From contig CAZFPA010000006.1 in assembly GCA_964520975.1 (NCBI GenBank), positions 1 through 62,227 on the forward strand: a DNA stretch of 62,227 bases, written 5' to 3'. Made by a program: the position numbers and the translations under genes. Positions 1 through 8,307 of this stretch are shown here, piece after piece (positions within the stretch are counted from its first letter, which is position 1; every line of letters starts with the position of its first letter). This stretch comes from CAZFPA01 sp964520975. GTDB taxonomy: Bacteria > Bacillota > Negativicutes > Selenomonadales > Selenomonadaceae. Below the pieces are notes generated by a model. That model was not told where the DNA came from. It did no database searches and was given only the letters and a program-made list of their open reading frames with translations.

Positions 1-70
1 TGATCCGGCCCTGCCGGGTGGGGGATTGCTGCAGCTGATATCTCTTGCCTCGTTGTTAGTCCCTTGCGGG

Positions 71-124
71 AAACGTTGGCCGGAATGATTTCGCTTGCGA
101 AACCCCGAACAATTGCGTTATAAT
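71..124 (+). promoter_or_regulatory. Promoter-bearing dyad repeat, copy 1, driving serS
   Basis: The -35 is TTGCGA at 95-100, the spacer is 18 nt, and the -10 is TATAAT at 119-124. The dyad TTTCGC-TT-GCGAAA at 89-102 overlaps the -35. The spacer belongs to the consensus AAYCYTGAACAATGGCGT seen in the other copies. Upstream sequence (GGGAAACG near 68) also resembles other copies. No T-box leader lies between this promoter and serS. Confidence 0.75.
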
Positions 125-185
125 AGAAAGATGTAATATCGTTGATTTTATGCGCGTGCGCGCCATTATATGGGGGTCGAACAGA

Positions 186-1466
186 GTGTTAGATATTAAA
201 TTTGTCCGTGATAACCTGGAGCTGGTCCAGACGATGCTGAAAAACCGGCAGAATAAGCTGACGCTGGATGGGTTCAAGGAGTTGGAGCAGAAGCGCCGTG
301 CCCTGCTGGCGGAGGTCGAGGAGCTGAAGAACCAGCGCAATACGGTTTCGAAGCAGATCAGCCAGATGAAGAAGAATAAGGAAAATACGGATGCCATCGT
401 TGCTGAGATGCGCGCCGTTGGTGATAAGATCAGCGCACTGGACGCCGACCTCAAAGAGGTGGAGTCGGGGCTGCGCGACATCATGCTCAACATCCCGAAT
501 ATGCCGAAGGAAGATGTGCCCATCGGCAAGGATGATACGGAAAATCCGGAAATGCGCAAATGGGGCGAACCGACGAAGTTTGCGTTTGAGCCCAAGGCCC
601 ATTGGGATATCGGTACGGATCTGGATATACTCGATGCGGAACGGGCCGCGAAGGTCACCGGCGCCCGTTTCACGTTTTATAAGGGCATGGGGGCCCGTCT
701 GGAACGTGCGGTCATCAATTTCATGATGGATCTCCACGCAAACAAGCACGGCTATACGGAGATGCTTGCACCGTATATCGCCAATAAGGACAGCATGGTC
801 GGCACGGGACAGCTGCCGAAGTTTGCCGAGGATATGTTCAAGCTGGAAGGTCTTGATTATTATCTGGTGCCGACAGCGGAGGTGCCGACCACGAACTATC
901 ACCGCGATGAGATCCTCGATGGCGCGAAGCTGCCGGAGTACTACAGTGCTTACACGGCCTGCTTCCGGGCGGAAGCAGGCAGCGCTGGACGCGATACCCG
1001 CGGGCTTATCCGCCAGCATCAGTTCAACAAGGTCGAGCTCATCAAGTTCGTTAAGCCGGAGACTTCCTGGGACGAGCTCGAAAAGATGGTGGATGACGCC
1101 GAGGATGTACTGCGCATCCTGGAGATTCCGTACCATGTCGTAATGCTCTGCACGGGTGACATGAGCTTCACCTCTGCCAAGACCTACGATATCGAGGTAT
1201 GGATGCCGGCGCAGAATATGTACCGGGAGATTTCCTCCTGCTCGAACTGCCTGGATTATCAGGCGCGCCGTGCGAACATCAAGTTCCGCCGCGATGCGAA
1301 ATCCAAGCCGGAATTCGTTCATACGCTCAATGGCTCCGGACTGGCTGTAGGGCGTACCGTAGCTGCAATCATGGAAAATTATCAGCAGCCGGACGGCTCG
1401 GTCGTGATTCCGAAGGCACTTGTTCCGTATATGGGCGGTGTCGAGGTCATTAAAAGACCAGAATGA
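186..1466 (+). CDS. serS: Seryl-tRNA synthetase
   Basis: Charges tRNA-Ser with serine in the cytoplasm. The 426-aa product has the usual family length. It has an N-terminal charged coiled-coil arm (about residues 28-105) that contacts the tRNA long variable arm, then a class II catalytic core with motif 2 (FRAEAGSAGRDTRG) and motif 3 (GSGLAVGRTVAA). I chose the GTG start at 186 because the protein then begins V/M-LDIKFVRDN, the conserved SerRS N-terminus, and GGGGGT lies at about 171-176. Upstream in-frame codons would add a non-conserved extension. It is transcribed alone from the dyad-repeat promoter and followed by a strong terminator. Confidence 0.96.
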   Translation: MLDIKFVRDNLELVQTMLKNRQNKLTLDGFKELEQKRRALLAEVEELKNQRNTVSKQISQMKKNKENTDAIVAEMRAVGDKISALDADLKEVESGLRDIMLNIPNMPKEDVPIGKDDTENPEMRKWGEPTKFAFEPKAHWDIGTDLDILDAERAAKVTGARFTFYKGMGARLERAVINFMMDLHANKHGYTEMLAPYIANKDSMVGTGQLPKFAEDMFKLEGLDYYLVPTAEVPTTNYHRDEILDGAKLPEYYSAYTACFRAEAGSAGRDTRGLIRQHQFNKVELIKFVKPETSWDELEKMVDDAEDVLRILEIPYHVVMLCTGDMSFTSAKTYDIEVWMPAQNMYREISSCSNCLDYQARRANIKFRRDAKSKPEFVHTLNGSGLAVGRTVAAIMENYQQPDGSVVIPKALVPYMGGVEVIKRPE

Positions 1467-1477
1467 TAGAACTTAGG

Positions 1478-1520
1478 AGACTGCCGTTGCAGCATGCTGT
1501 GCTGCCGGCGGTCTTTTTTT
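1478..1520 (+). terminator. Rho-independent terminator after serS
   Basis: An AGAC(T)GCCG...CGGCGGTCT stem with an inner GCAGCA/TGCTGC pairing is followed by seven T residues. Confidence 0.85.
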
Positions 1521-1634
1521 GTGGAAACTGCACAAAATGCCAGGGAACGGGCAGAAAACGCCTTTTATTTTCCGGGGCAGGGGTGTAGAATAAAAAAAGC
1601 GTCTGAAAATATAGGCAGATTAGGAGTGGACAAA

Positions 1635-2744
1635 ATGGCAAAACGGGCAGTATGGGCTGAAATTGATCTGGCAGCCATTGAACATAATATACAGGAAATC
1701 AAGAAGTGCATCCATGGCGGAGCCAGGCTCTGTGCAGTGATCAAGGCGGATGCCTATGGACATGGGGCGATTGCCGTAGCGCGCAAGGCCGTAGAGCAGG
1801 GAGCGTCGTATCTGGCTGTAGCGGTGCTCAGTGAGGCATTGGAGCTTCGGCAGGCAGGCTTCACCGAGCCAATCCTCATTTTGGGGGCGACGCCGCTGGA
1901 GGAAGCGGATTGCGTGGTGGAGAACAATATCACGCAGACGGTATTCACCCTGGAGGCGGCTGAGGCAATTGCACAGGCGGCTCGCCGCTGCAATCGCACG
2001 GCCAAGGTACATCTGAAGGTCGATACGGGCATGAGCCGGATCGGCATCCGTCCGGAGCTGGCCGGTGAGCTTGCCAAGCAGATTTCCATGCTGCCAGGCG
2101 TGGAGCTGGAGGGGATGTTCTCCCATTTTGCGCTCTCAGACAGCCGGGACAAGACCTATGCGAAGGAGCAGCTGGCCCGCTTCGAGCTCGCTATCCGTAA
2201 GGTTGAGGAAAAGGGCGTGCAGATTCCGATCAAGCATCTGGCGAATTCAGCCGCCATTCTGGAGATGCCGGAAACCCATTTCGATATGGTGCGGGCGGGC
2301 GTCATCCTGTATGGTCTCTGGCCATCGGATGAGGTTGAGCATGTCATTGAGCTTCGTCCGGCCATGAAGGTCTGTGCGAAGCTGGTTTATATCAAGACGA
2401 TGGAGTCCGGTGCGCCCATCAGCTATGGCTGTACCTTCCACACGGCGCGCCAGAGCCGTATCGCTACGCTGCCTGTTGGCTATGCGGATGGCTATACCCG
2501 TCTGTTTGCGGGCAAGGCGGTCGTAGAGCTGCACGGGCAGCGGGTTCCGGTGGTCGGGCGCATCTGTATGGATCAGTGCATGGTGGATGTGACCGATGTG
2601 CCGCAGGCCGTGGAGGGCGATGCAGTCGTTTTGTTCGGTTCACCCACGCTTCCGGCAGATGAAGCGGCCGGCTGGCTTGGCACGATCAATTATGAAATTA
2701 TCTGCATGGTATCGCCGCGCGTGCCGCGTATCTATATCGGCTGA
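1635..2744 (+). CDS. alr: Alanine racemase
   Basis: PLP-dependent interconversion of L- and D-alanine, supplying D-Ala for peptidoglycan. The 369-aa protein has the N-terminal TIM-barrel with the PLP lysine in VIKADAYGHG (K37) and the C-terminal beta domain. The second catalytic tyrosine region is SYGCTF, followed by LPVGYADGY. The ATG at 1635 sits 8 nt after AGGAG (1622-1626). An in-frame GTG at 1626 would overlap that site and is less likely. The gene is monocistronic, between two terminators. Confidence 0.96.
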   Translation: MAKRAVWAEIDLAAIEHNIQEIKKCIHGGARLCAVIKADAYGHGAIAVARKAVEQGASYLAVAVLSEALELRQAGFTEPILILGATPLEEADCVVENNITQTVFTLEAAEAIAQAARRCNRTAKVHLKVDTGMSRIGIRPELAGELAKQISMLPGVELEGMFSHFALSDSRDKTYAKEQLARFELAIRKVEEKGVQIPIKHLANSAAILEMPETHFDMVRAGVILYGLWPSDEVEHVIELRPAMKVCAKLVYIKTMESGAPISYGCTFHTARQSRIATLPVGYADGYTRLFAGKAVVELHGQRVPVVGRICMDQCMVDVTDVPQAVEGDAVVLFGSPTLPADEAAGWLGTINYEIICMVSPRVPRIYIG

Positions 2745-2759
2745 AGCTGGAAATCACAG

Positions 2760-2790
2760 CAGCTGCTCTTCTTCCGGGCAGCTGTTTTTT
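2760..2790 (+). terminator. Rho-independent terminator after alr
   Basis: CAGCTGC (2760-2766) pairs with GCAGCTG (2778-2784), followed by six T residues. Confidence 0.88.
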
Positions 2791-2852
2791 GTTGCTTTTG
2801 GACGGGGTATATGTGACAATTGTAGGAATTTTTGCGACATGAAAATAATTTC

Positions 2853-2881
2853 ATGACAAATGCTAGTTCGAAATGTATAAT
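2853..2881 (+). promoter_or_regulatory. Sigma-70-type promoter of the chemoreceptor gene
   Basis: ATGACA (2853-2858), 17-nt spacer, TATAAT (2876-2881). This leaves a leader of roughly 90 nt. I see only weak pairing in it (GTACCG 2890-2895 with CGGTAC 2926-2931) and no recognised riboswitch core. Confidence 0.6.
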
Positions 2882-2976
2882 ATGACTTGGTACCGTATTT
2901 TTTAGGTAATATGTCGGAGAAGAATCGGTACTTTACGAGTGCAGAGCACTGGTGAAATTTAGGGGGGTAATTTGTA

Positions 2977-4137
2977 ATGGAAAAGGGCTTTCAGGGAAAG
3001 GCAGTCGTGGTACTTGTGCCGCTGCTGCTGGAAAACCTCGCGCTGTTTCTGCTGCTGGATGCGGCAGGAAGCAGCATTCTCCTTGCTGGGGCGGTCACCT
3101 TGCTGCTGACATTGGCAGCGCTTTCCTGGGCACTGTCGGGCGAGGGACGGGAATCGGCCGGAGTGGTACATCCGCCGGTAAAGAAGGAATCGGTTAAACG
3201 ACTGGATACCACGAAGCTGCAGGCGCATGCAGAGAAGGCGGCGGCTGCGAGCCAGGAGCTTACGGCGGCATCCCAGCAGGCAGCGGAGGCTTCCGGCCAT
3301 ATTGCCGAATCACTGTCGGAGATCTCCGGTGGTGTTACCGAGCAGTCTGAGGCTGCCCGCCAGGCTGACAGTGTCGTGGGGGATATCACGGACCAGGCAT
3401 CTGAGGTTGCGCAAAAGGCGGATGCAATCACCATGGTGGCAAAAATGACGCTGGATGGCGTCAATGCCGGGCGTACTTCGATCCAGGAGGTCGTTGGCCA
3501 TATGGAGAAAATCAATGCCGGCACACGGACCGTGCAGGAGTCGCTCCATGCACTGGCAGGCAGTTCGGAAGAAATCAACAATATCGTGGGGATCATTTCC
3601 GGTATTGCAGAACAGACGAATCTGCTCGCGTTGAATGCTGCCATTGAGGCGGCTCGTGCGGGTGAATACGGCCGCGGCTTCTCCGTCGTCGCGGAAGAGG
3701 TGCGCAAGCTCGCGGAAGAATCGGGGAATTCCTCCCGGCAGATTGCCGAGCTTGTCGCCAAGATCCAGAGTGACATGCACCAGGCGGTACAGGCTGGTGA
3801 TGAAAGTGATGAAAGTGTACGGCAGGGCAAGGCTTCTGTCGAAAAAGCAGATGGCGTATTCGCATCGATCCTTGTATCCATTGAAGCACTGGCTGGCGGC
3901 ATTGACGAGGTTTCGTCCAGCATCCAGAAGGTGGCTTCGGATGGACAGGGCATGCGCACGCTTATAGATAACATCAATCGGGTCAGCGAAACGAATGCGG
4001 CCCAGTCGCAGAACATCTCGGCTTCTATGGAGTCACAGTCGGCTTCGATGCAGGGCATTGCCTCCGCGGTCCGTGGACTTTCGGATCTTGCGGTGAACCT
4101 GCAGGATGAAGTCCGGCGGTTGTCGGCTGCCAACTGA
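2977..4137 (+). CDS. Methyl-accepting chemotaxis protein lacking a sensor domain
   Basis: A 386-aa chemoreceptor-type signal transducer expected to couple to CheA/CheW. Two hydrophobic segments (about residues 8-27 and 32-53) are joined by only a few residues, so there is no periplasmic Cache or four-helix sensor. No HAMP is evident. The rest is the cytoplasmic helical hairpin with the conserved tip (NLLALNAAIEAARAGEYGRG) and long Ala/Ser/Gln-rich coiled coils, which may include methylation sites. A strong GGGGGG-type RBS precedes the ATG. With no input domain it may sense membrane state or a cytosolic partner; that is inference. A terminator follows. Confidence 0.88.
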   Translation: MEKGFQGKAVVVLVPLLLENLALFLLLDAAGSSILLAGAVTLLLTLAALSWALSGEGRESAGVVHPPVKKESVKRLDTTKLQAHAEKAAAASQELTAASQQAAEASGHIAESLSEISGGVTEQSEAARQADSVVGDITDQASEVAQKADAITMVAKMTLDGVNAGRTSIQEVVGHMEKINAGTRTVQESLHALAGSSEEINNIVGIISGIAEQTNLLALNAAIEAARAGEYGRGFSVVAEEVRKLAEESGNSSRQIAELVAKIQSDMHQAVQAGDESDESVRQGKASVEKADGVFASILVSIEALAGGIDEVSSSIQKVASDGQGMRTLIDNINRVSETNAAQSQNISASMESQSASMQGIASAVRGLSDLAVNLQDEVRRLSAAN

Positions 4138-4160
4138 CCGGGACGGGCTGAACGGGAAGA

Positions 4161-4196
4161 GAGCTGAAAATCCTTTGGGATTTCAGCTCTTTTTTC
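4161..4196 (+). terminator. Rho-independent terminator after the chemoreceptor gene
   Basis: GAGCTGAAA(A)TCC and GGGATTTCAGCTC form a long stem followed by TTTTTT. Confidence 0.9.
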
Positions 4197-4210
4197 ATGA
4201 GGAGTTATGT

Positions 4211-4298
4211 GAAATAAAATATCAGATAAATCAATAAAAAAATAAAATTAAAATTAAAATGAAATATTATTGCATTATTTGAGCGGGTATGCTATTAT
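4211..4298 (+). promoter_or_regulatory. Promoter and putative RpiR-type operator of the regulator gene
   Basis: TTGCAT (4270-4275), 17 nt, TATTAT (4293-4298). The dyad AATG-11 nt-CATT at 4258-4276 overlaps the -35. A 16-nt block starting GAAATAAAATATCAG lies at 4211-4226. Both elements recur at nearly the same positions in the nagB promoter (9195-9283), so this is probably an autoregulated site for the protein encoded at 4339. Confidence 0.6.
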
Positions 4299-4338
4299 GG
4301 ATTTGAAAATGAATCCTTTATGAAATGAAGGGGACAAA

Positions 4339-5193
4339 ATGAAGGAAAAAAGTATTCTTGAACAGCTGCAGGCACCGGAATTCAAAGCGTCCAAATCGGA
4401 TCGCATTCTGATGGAATACATCCGGGCCAATGTCGAAAACGTTCCCCACACAGCGATTGCGCATCTGGCAGCCGATTCCGGCGTGGGGGAAGCAACCATC
4501 ACGCGTTTCGTGAAGAAGATGGGCTTTCCCAACCTGTCGGGCTTCAAGCTCGCACTGGCCCGGGAGCTCACGGAGAGCAGCCATCGCTATATTATAAACA
4601 ACAATATCGAGGCCGGGGAATCGGCACTGGAAACGGGACGCAAGCTGCTCGATGTGAATATCGGTACGCTGGAGAAAACGCTGGAGTCTTTGTCCGATGG
4701 CGTGATTGAGCGGTGTGCGGCACTCATGTGCGCGGCGAAGCGCCTGCAGTTCATTGGACTGGGCAATTCCGGGTTCATTGCCCAGGATTCAGCCTATAAA
4801 TTTTATCGGATCGGACTCGAGAGCTTTGGCCTTGATAACGGGCACAGCATGATGATCATGGCGGCACTGGCCCGCCCCGGCGACGTAGTCGCAGCGGTAT
4901 CCCATTCGGGACACTCCCCGGAGGTGCTCAAGGCGGTACGGCTGGCGAAGGAAAATGGCGCGACGATCATTGCCATCACAGCGAATCGGACGTCTCCGCT
5001 CTGTGAAATATCGAATCTTGTGGTGCCGTATCAGGCGGAGGAAACTTTGCTGGAAACGGGCTCGATTTCGGTGAAAATCGCGCAGTTCTTCATCATGGAT
5101 CTTATCTATACCCAGATTGTCAAGGAAAAGCCGGAGATGGCGGTAGAGAACAAAAAGCGCACAACGCAGGCCGTGAACCTGCTGCAGCGCTGA
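4339..5193 (+). CDS. RpiR/MurR-family transcriptional regulator (HTH plus SIS domain)
   Basis: A 284-aa regulator with an N-terminal HTH_6 domain (about residues 1-80; core VGEATITRFVKKMGF) and a C-terminal SIS sugar-phosphate-binding domain (about 120-250; GLGNSGFIA and SHSGHSPEV loops). RpiR-family members respond to sugar phosphates. The PTS genes immediately downstream and the operator shared with nagB suggest glucosamine-6-P or GlcNAc-6-P as effector. The start is supported by AGGGGACAAA ahead of the ATG. Whether it represses or activates cannot be decided from sequence. Confidence 0.88.
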   Translation: MKEKSILEQLQAPEFKASKSDRILMEYIRANVENVPHTAIAHLAADSGVGEATITRFVKKMGFPNLSGFKLALARELTESSHRYIINNNIEAGESALETGRKLLDVNIGTLEKTLESLSDGVIERCAALMCAAKRLQFIGLGNSGFIAQDSAYKFYRIGLESFGLDNGHSMMIMAALARPGDVVAAVSHSGHSPEVLKAVRLAKENGATIIAITANRTSPLCEISNLVVPYQAEETLLETGSISVKIAQFFIMDLIYTQIVKEKPEMAVENKKRTTQAVNLLQR

Positions 5194-5207
5194 TACAAAG
5201 GGGACAC

Positions 5208-5228
5208 GGGACAGACTGCAGCTGTCCC
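5208..5228 (+). other. Hairpin between the regulator and PTS genes
   Basis: GGGACAG (5208-5214) pairs with CTGTCCC (5222-5228) around a 7-nt loop. There is no T-tract, so it is more likely an mRNA-processing or stability element than a terminator. Confidence 0.45.
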
Positions 5229-5312
5229 TCCTATATAACTCGGGCCAGGATGTTCCCCACTTCTTTTGGTGGCGGGCACGAGAAGAAATTATTCAATTAG
5301 AGGAGGAAAATT

Positions 5313-6692
5313 ATGAATAACTGGTTTGGTAAACTGCAAAGCATCGGTAAAGCGCTCATGCTTCCGATTGCGGTACTCCCGGCAGCAGCACTGCTGCTTC
5401 GCTTTGGTGCACCGGATGTGCTTAACATTCCCTTTATTACAAAGGCTGGTGGTGCGGTATTTGATAATCTCGCCCTGATTTTTGCTATTGGTATTGCCGT
5501 AGGCCTTGCGAAGGATAATAATGGTGCATCGGGACTCGCCGGTGGTATCGGCTATCTTATTTTGACAGCCGGCCTGAAGGCGATCGACAAGGATCTCAAT
5601 ATGAGCGTACTTGCCGGTATCATCAGCGGTATTGAGGCTGGTTATCTCTATAATCGCTTCCATGCCATCAAGCTGCCAGAGTTCCTGGGCTTCTTCAGTG
5701 GACGGCGCTTTGTGCCGATCGCGACAGCGGTGGTGTCCATTGTTTTGGCGGGTATCTTCGGCGTGATCTGGGGACCGTGCCAGGCTGCCATCCATGCTGT
5801 CGGCGAATGGATCATCGGCGCTGGTGTCGTCGGAACCTTCGTCTATGGTGTGTTGAACCGCCTGCTCATTCCGGTAGGTCTGCATCACATCCTCAACAGC
5901 TTCATCTGGTTTGTATTCGGTGAGTACACGACTCCGGCAGGTGTTGTGGCAACCGGTGACCTGAACCGCTTCTTTGCCGGCGATCCGCATGCAGGCATGT
6001 TCATGGGCGGCTTCTATATCATGATGATGTTCGGCATGCCGGCTGTAGCGCTGGCTATGTATCGGGCAGCAAAACCGGAAAATCGTCCGAAGATTGCCGG
6101 TGCACTGGCATCGGTCGCATTTACCTCTTTCCTTACGGGTATTACGGAGCCAATCGAGTTCATGTTCATGTTCCTGGCACCGGCACTTTACGCAGTACAC
6201 GCGGTACTTACCGGACTGGCACTCTCCGTTTCCTATGCCTTCGGCGTACTGCACGGCTTTGGCTTCTCTGCTGGCTTCATCGACTATATCCTGAGCTGGG
6301 GACTTGCCACCAAGCCGATTCTCATCATTCCGCTTGGTCTCGTCTTTGGTGTTGTCTACTATGTGATCTTCAGCTGGGCAATCCGCCATTATGATATCCC
6401 GACCATTGGCCGCTATGATGAGGAAACCGCAGAGGCTGGTTCGATGGATCTGAGCACGCAGACGCTGCAGCTGGCTGAAAAGCTTGGCGGCGCAGCCAAT
6501 CTTGAAACGGTAAGCTCCTGCATCACGCGTTTGCGTCTTACCGTCAAGGACCCGGAGCGTATCGATGAGGCCGGGCTCAAGGCGTTGGGCGCCAAGGGCG
6601 TCATCCGCAAGGGCCAGAATGTTCAGGTCATTGTGGGAACGCAGGCGGAATTCATTGCCAACGAGATGAATGATCTAGTGAAGAAGAGCTGA
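5313..6692 (+). CDS. nagE: PTS transporter EIICB, glucose/N-acetylglucosamine family
   Basis: Imports and phosphorylates a hexose, most likely N-acetylglucosamine. The 459-aa protein has an EIIC membrane domain (about residues 1-370, starting with the family-typical W-F-x-x-L-Q-x-I-G-K-A-L-M-L-P) and a C-terminal EIIB domain (about 385-459) with phosphocysteine C403 in SSCITRLR. It lacks a fused EIIA; a separate EIIA follows at 6756. The NagE/PtsG family assignment is firm. Choosing GlcNAc over glucose rests on the RpiR operator shared with nagB. AGAGGAGG precedes the start. Confidence 0.85.
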   Translation: MNNWFGKLQSIGKALMLPIAVLPAAALLLRFGAPDVLNIPFITKAGGAVFDNLALIFAIGIAVGLAKDNNGASGLAGGIGYLILTAGLKAIDKDLNMSVLAGIISGIEAGYLYNRFHAIKLPEFLGFFSGRRFVPIATAVVSIVLAGIFGVIWGPCQAAIHAVGEWIIGAGVVGTFVYGVLNRLLIPVGLHHILNSFIWFVFGEYTTPAGVVATGDLNRFFAGDPHAGMFMGGFYIMMMFGMPAVALAMYRAAKPENRPKIAGALASVAFTSFLTGITEPIEFMFMFLAPALYAVHAVLTGLALSVSYAFGVLHGFGFSAGFIDYILSWGLATKPILIIPLGLVFGVVYYVIFSWAIRHYDIPTIGRYDEETAEAGSMDLSTQTLQLAEKLGGAANLETVSSCITRLRLTVKDPERIDEAGLKALGAKGVIRKGQNVQVIVGTQAEFIANEMNDLVKKS

Positions 6693-6703
6693 GAACCCTG
6701 GGG

Positions 6704-6727
6704 GACAGCCATGCCTGCATGGCTGTC
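6704..6727 (+). other. Intercistronic hairpin between EIICB and EIIA
   Basis: A perfect 10-bp stem, GACAGCCATG with CATGGCTGTC, around CCTG. No T-tract follows, so it probably protects or processes the upstream mRNA rather than ending transcription. Confidence 0.55.
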
Positions 6728-6755
6728 GTATCCATATAGAAAGTGAGGAATTTCG

Positions 6756-7220
6756 ATGTTTGGTTTCGGAAAAAAGAAGCTGGTGGTCGCTTCTCCGGCC
6801 GCCGGTCCTGTCCTGGATATTACGGAGGTGGCGGATGAAGTGTTTTCCGCCAGGATGATGGGGGACGGCTTCGCGGTGGAGCCGGAAAGCGATGAGATCG
6901 TTGCTCCCTGTGATGGCAAAATCGTGCTCGTTGCGGGTACGCTGCATGCCGTGGCATTGGAAAAGGATGGCGTCCAGCTGCTCATTCACATGGGATTGGA
7001 TACTGTCGAGCTCGGCGGCAAGGGCTTCGAGGTCCTGGTCAAGCAGGGCGATGAGGTGCAGAAGGGCACGCTGTTGGCCCGTATGGATCGTGCCTATGTG
7101 AAGTCGCAGGGGAAGGGCATCACGACCATGGTGGTTCTGACCAATATGGACGAAAAGGTCAAGAAGCTGGAAAAGCATCTGGACAGGCCAGCGGAACTGC
7201 TGAGCATCGAAGTGAAATAA
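6756..7220 (+). CDS. PTS EIIA component, glucose (Crr) family
   Basis: A 154-aa soluble phosphocarrier that passes phosphate from HPr to the EIIB Cys. H78 in the LLIHMGLDTV motif is the expected phosphorylation site, and H64 (GTLHAVAL) matches the second active-site His of the family. It lies 63 nt downstream of EIICB and completes that permease. It could serve other EIICB proteins too. A short lysine-rich N-terminus (GFGKKK) precedes the beta-sandwich domain. AGTGAGG upstream acts as RBS, and a strong terminator follows. Confidence 0.92.
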   Translation: MFGFGKKKLVVASPAAGPVLDITEVADEVFSARMMGDGFAVEPESDEIVAPCDGKIVLVAGTLHAVALEKDGVQLLIHMGLDTVELGGKGFEVLVKQGDEVQKGTLLARMDRAYVKSQGKGITTMVVLTNMDEKVKKLEKHLDRPAELLSIEVK

Positions 7221-7230
7221 GGACAGAAAG

Positions 7231-7270
7231 AAGGCCGCTGCCGGTGATGAACCGGGCAGCGGCCTTTTGT
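7231..7270. terminator. Bidirectional terminator between EIIA and the Ppx/GppA gene
   Basis: AAGGCCGCTGCC (7231-7242) pairs with GGCAGCGGCCTT (7254-7265), with T residues on the plus side and A residues preceding. It lies between convergent genes. Confidence 0.85.
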
Positions 7271-7285
7271 TGTGCGGACAGGATT

Positions 7286-8206
7286 TTATTTCTGGGCTTC
7301 GTCAACGAGCTTGGAGTAGAGATAGCCCTCACGGACGCCCGCGGTGCTGATCTGGATGCTCCGGCTCTTGTAGAGCTTGATGATCGTGTGCAGGATGATG
7401 AGTCCTGGCAGGATGGTGCGGACACGATCCGGTACCAGGCGCACCAGGATATCAAGCGTATCGCTCGATACGAGGTCGTCCTCTTCATCATTTTCAAGCA
7501 TCTTGATGATCTTCTTGATGTTTGAAGCATTGATTTCCATGCTGTCGGCGGGCAGGCCGAAGATGTCATTGTTGAGCTTGCCGGCCGCGCGGATTGTGCC
7601 GCCGATGCCGCAGATATTGGGATGTTCGCCCTGGCTGAAAGCCGGGTCAGCGGACAGTGCTTCCAAAACCTCTTTTTCGATGGCCTTGCGTTCCTTGTGT
7701 GTCGGTATGAGGTCAGCAACATGCTTGTTGTACATGTTCAGTGAGCCGATGCGCATGCTGAAGGAGCTTTCAATCTGGCCGTCCTTGGCGATGACCAGCT
7801 CGGTGCTGGCGCCGCCGATGTCGACGAACAGGCTGTCATGGACATTCATCGCGGTGCTGGCACCGATGAAATCGAGCTCGGCCTCGCGTTCACTGGAGAG
7901 TATATAGACCTGGATGCCGGTGCGGCGGGTGATTTCATCGATAGCCTCCTGGCAGTTGTCAGCGTCGCGCAGCGCCGCCGTGGCAAATGCATACGCCTCG
8001 ATATTGAACTGTTCGAGCAGCAGGTGGAAGTCACGCAGCACCTCGCAGGCCTTGTCGATGCCGTCCGGCGTCATGCGCCCGTGCAGTACATAAGATGCCA
8101 GTCCGGCAGCGGTTTCCTTTGTGAAGACCATGCTGGTCTTACCGTTTTCACGCTTATAGATGTTGAGATGCATGGAGTTGGAGCCGATATCAATAATGCC
8201 GTACAT
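7286..8206 (-). CDS. Exopolyphosphatase / pppGpp phosphohydrolase family (Ppx/GppA)
   Basis: A 306-aa actin-fold phosphatase of the Ppx/GppA family, expected to hydrolyse terminal phosphates of polyphosphate or convert pppGpp to ppGpp. The two phosphate loops are visible: DIGSNSMHL near the N-terminus and FVDIGGASTELV near residue 130, plus GIGGTIRAAGKL near 210. It is the short form, without the C-terminal HD-like domain of E. coli Ppx. The start ATG is preceded by AGAAGGAA on the minus strand, and a TATAAT-like -10 lies near 8237-8242. Sequence alone does not separate the Ppx and GppA activities. Confidence 0.9.
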   Translation of the reverse strand: MYGIIDIGSNSMHLNIYKRENGKTSMVFTKETAAGLASYVLHGRMTPDGIDKACEVLRDFHLLLEQFNIEAYAFATAALRDADNCQEAIDEITRRTGIQVYILSSEREAELDFIGASTAMNVHDSLFVDIGGASTELVIAKDGQIESSFSMRIGSLNMYNKHVADLIPTHKERKAIEKEVLEALSADPAFSQGEHPNICGIGGTIRAAGKLNNDIFGLPADSMEINASNIKKIIKMLENDEEDDLVSSDTLDILVRLVPDRVRTILPGLIILHTIIKLYKSRSIQISTAGVREGYLYSKLVDEAQK

Positions 8207-8307
8207 AATACATTCCTTCTTTCTGCTTTGATCTGTCTATATTATAACCCTAAAGCGACCCTTGTGGATTATGTTTTTATTAAAGTTTTTGAAAAAGGCG
8301 TTCTTTT

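Noticed and set aside
125..185. T-box leader before serS
   Set aside because: The promoter -10 is at 119-124 and only about 55 nt remain before the start; no AGGGTGG-type T-box core or terminator hairpin is there.
2882..2976. Cyclic-di-GMP riboswitch before the chemoreceptor gene
   Set aside because: Only a weak six-base pairing is visible; the conserved GEMM core sequences are absent.
8207..8307. Small gene between ppx/gppA-like and deoC
   Set aside because: Frames are short, AT-rich and lack an RBS; the region is better explained as the promoter side of the phosphatase gene.
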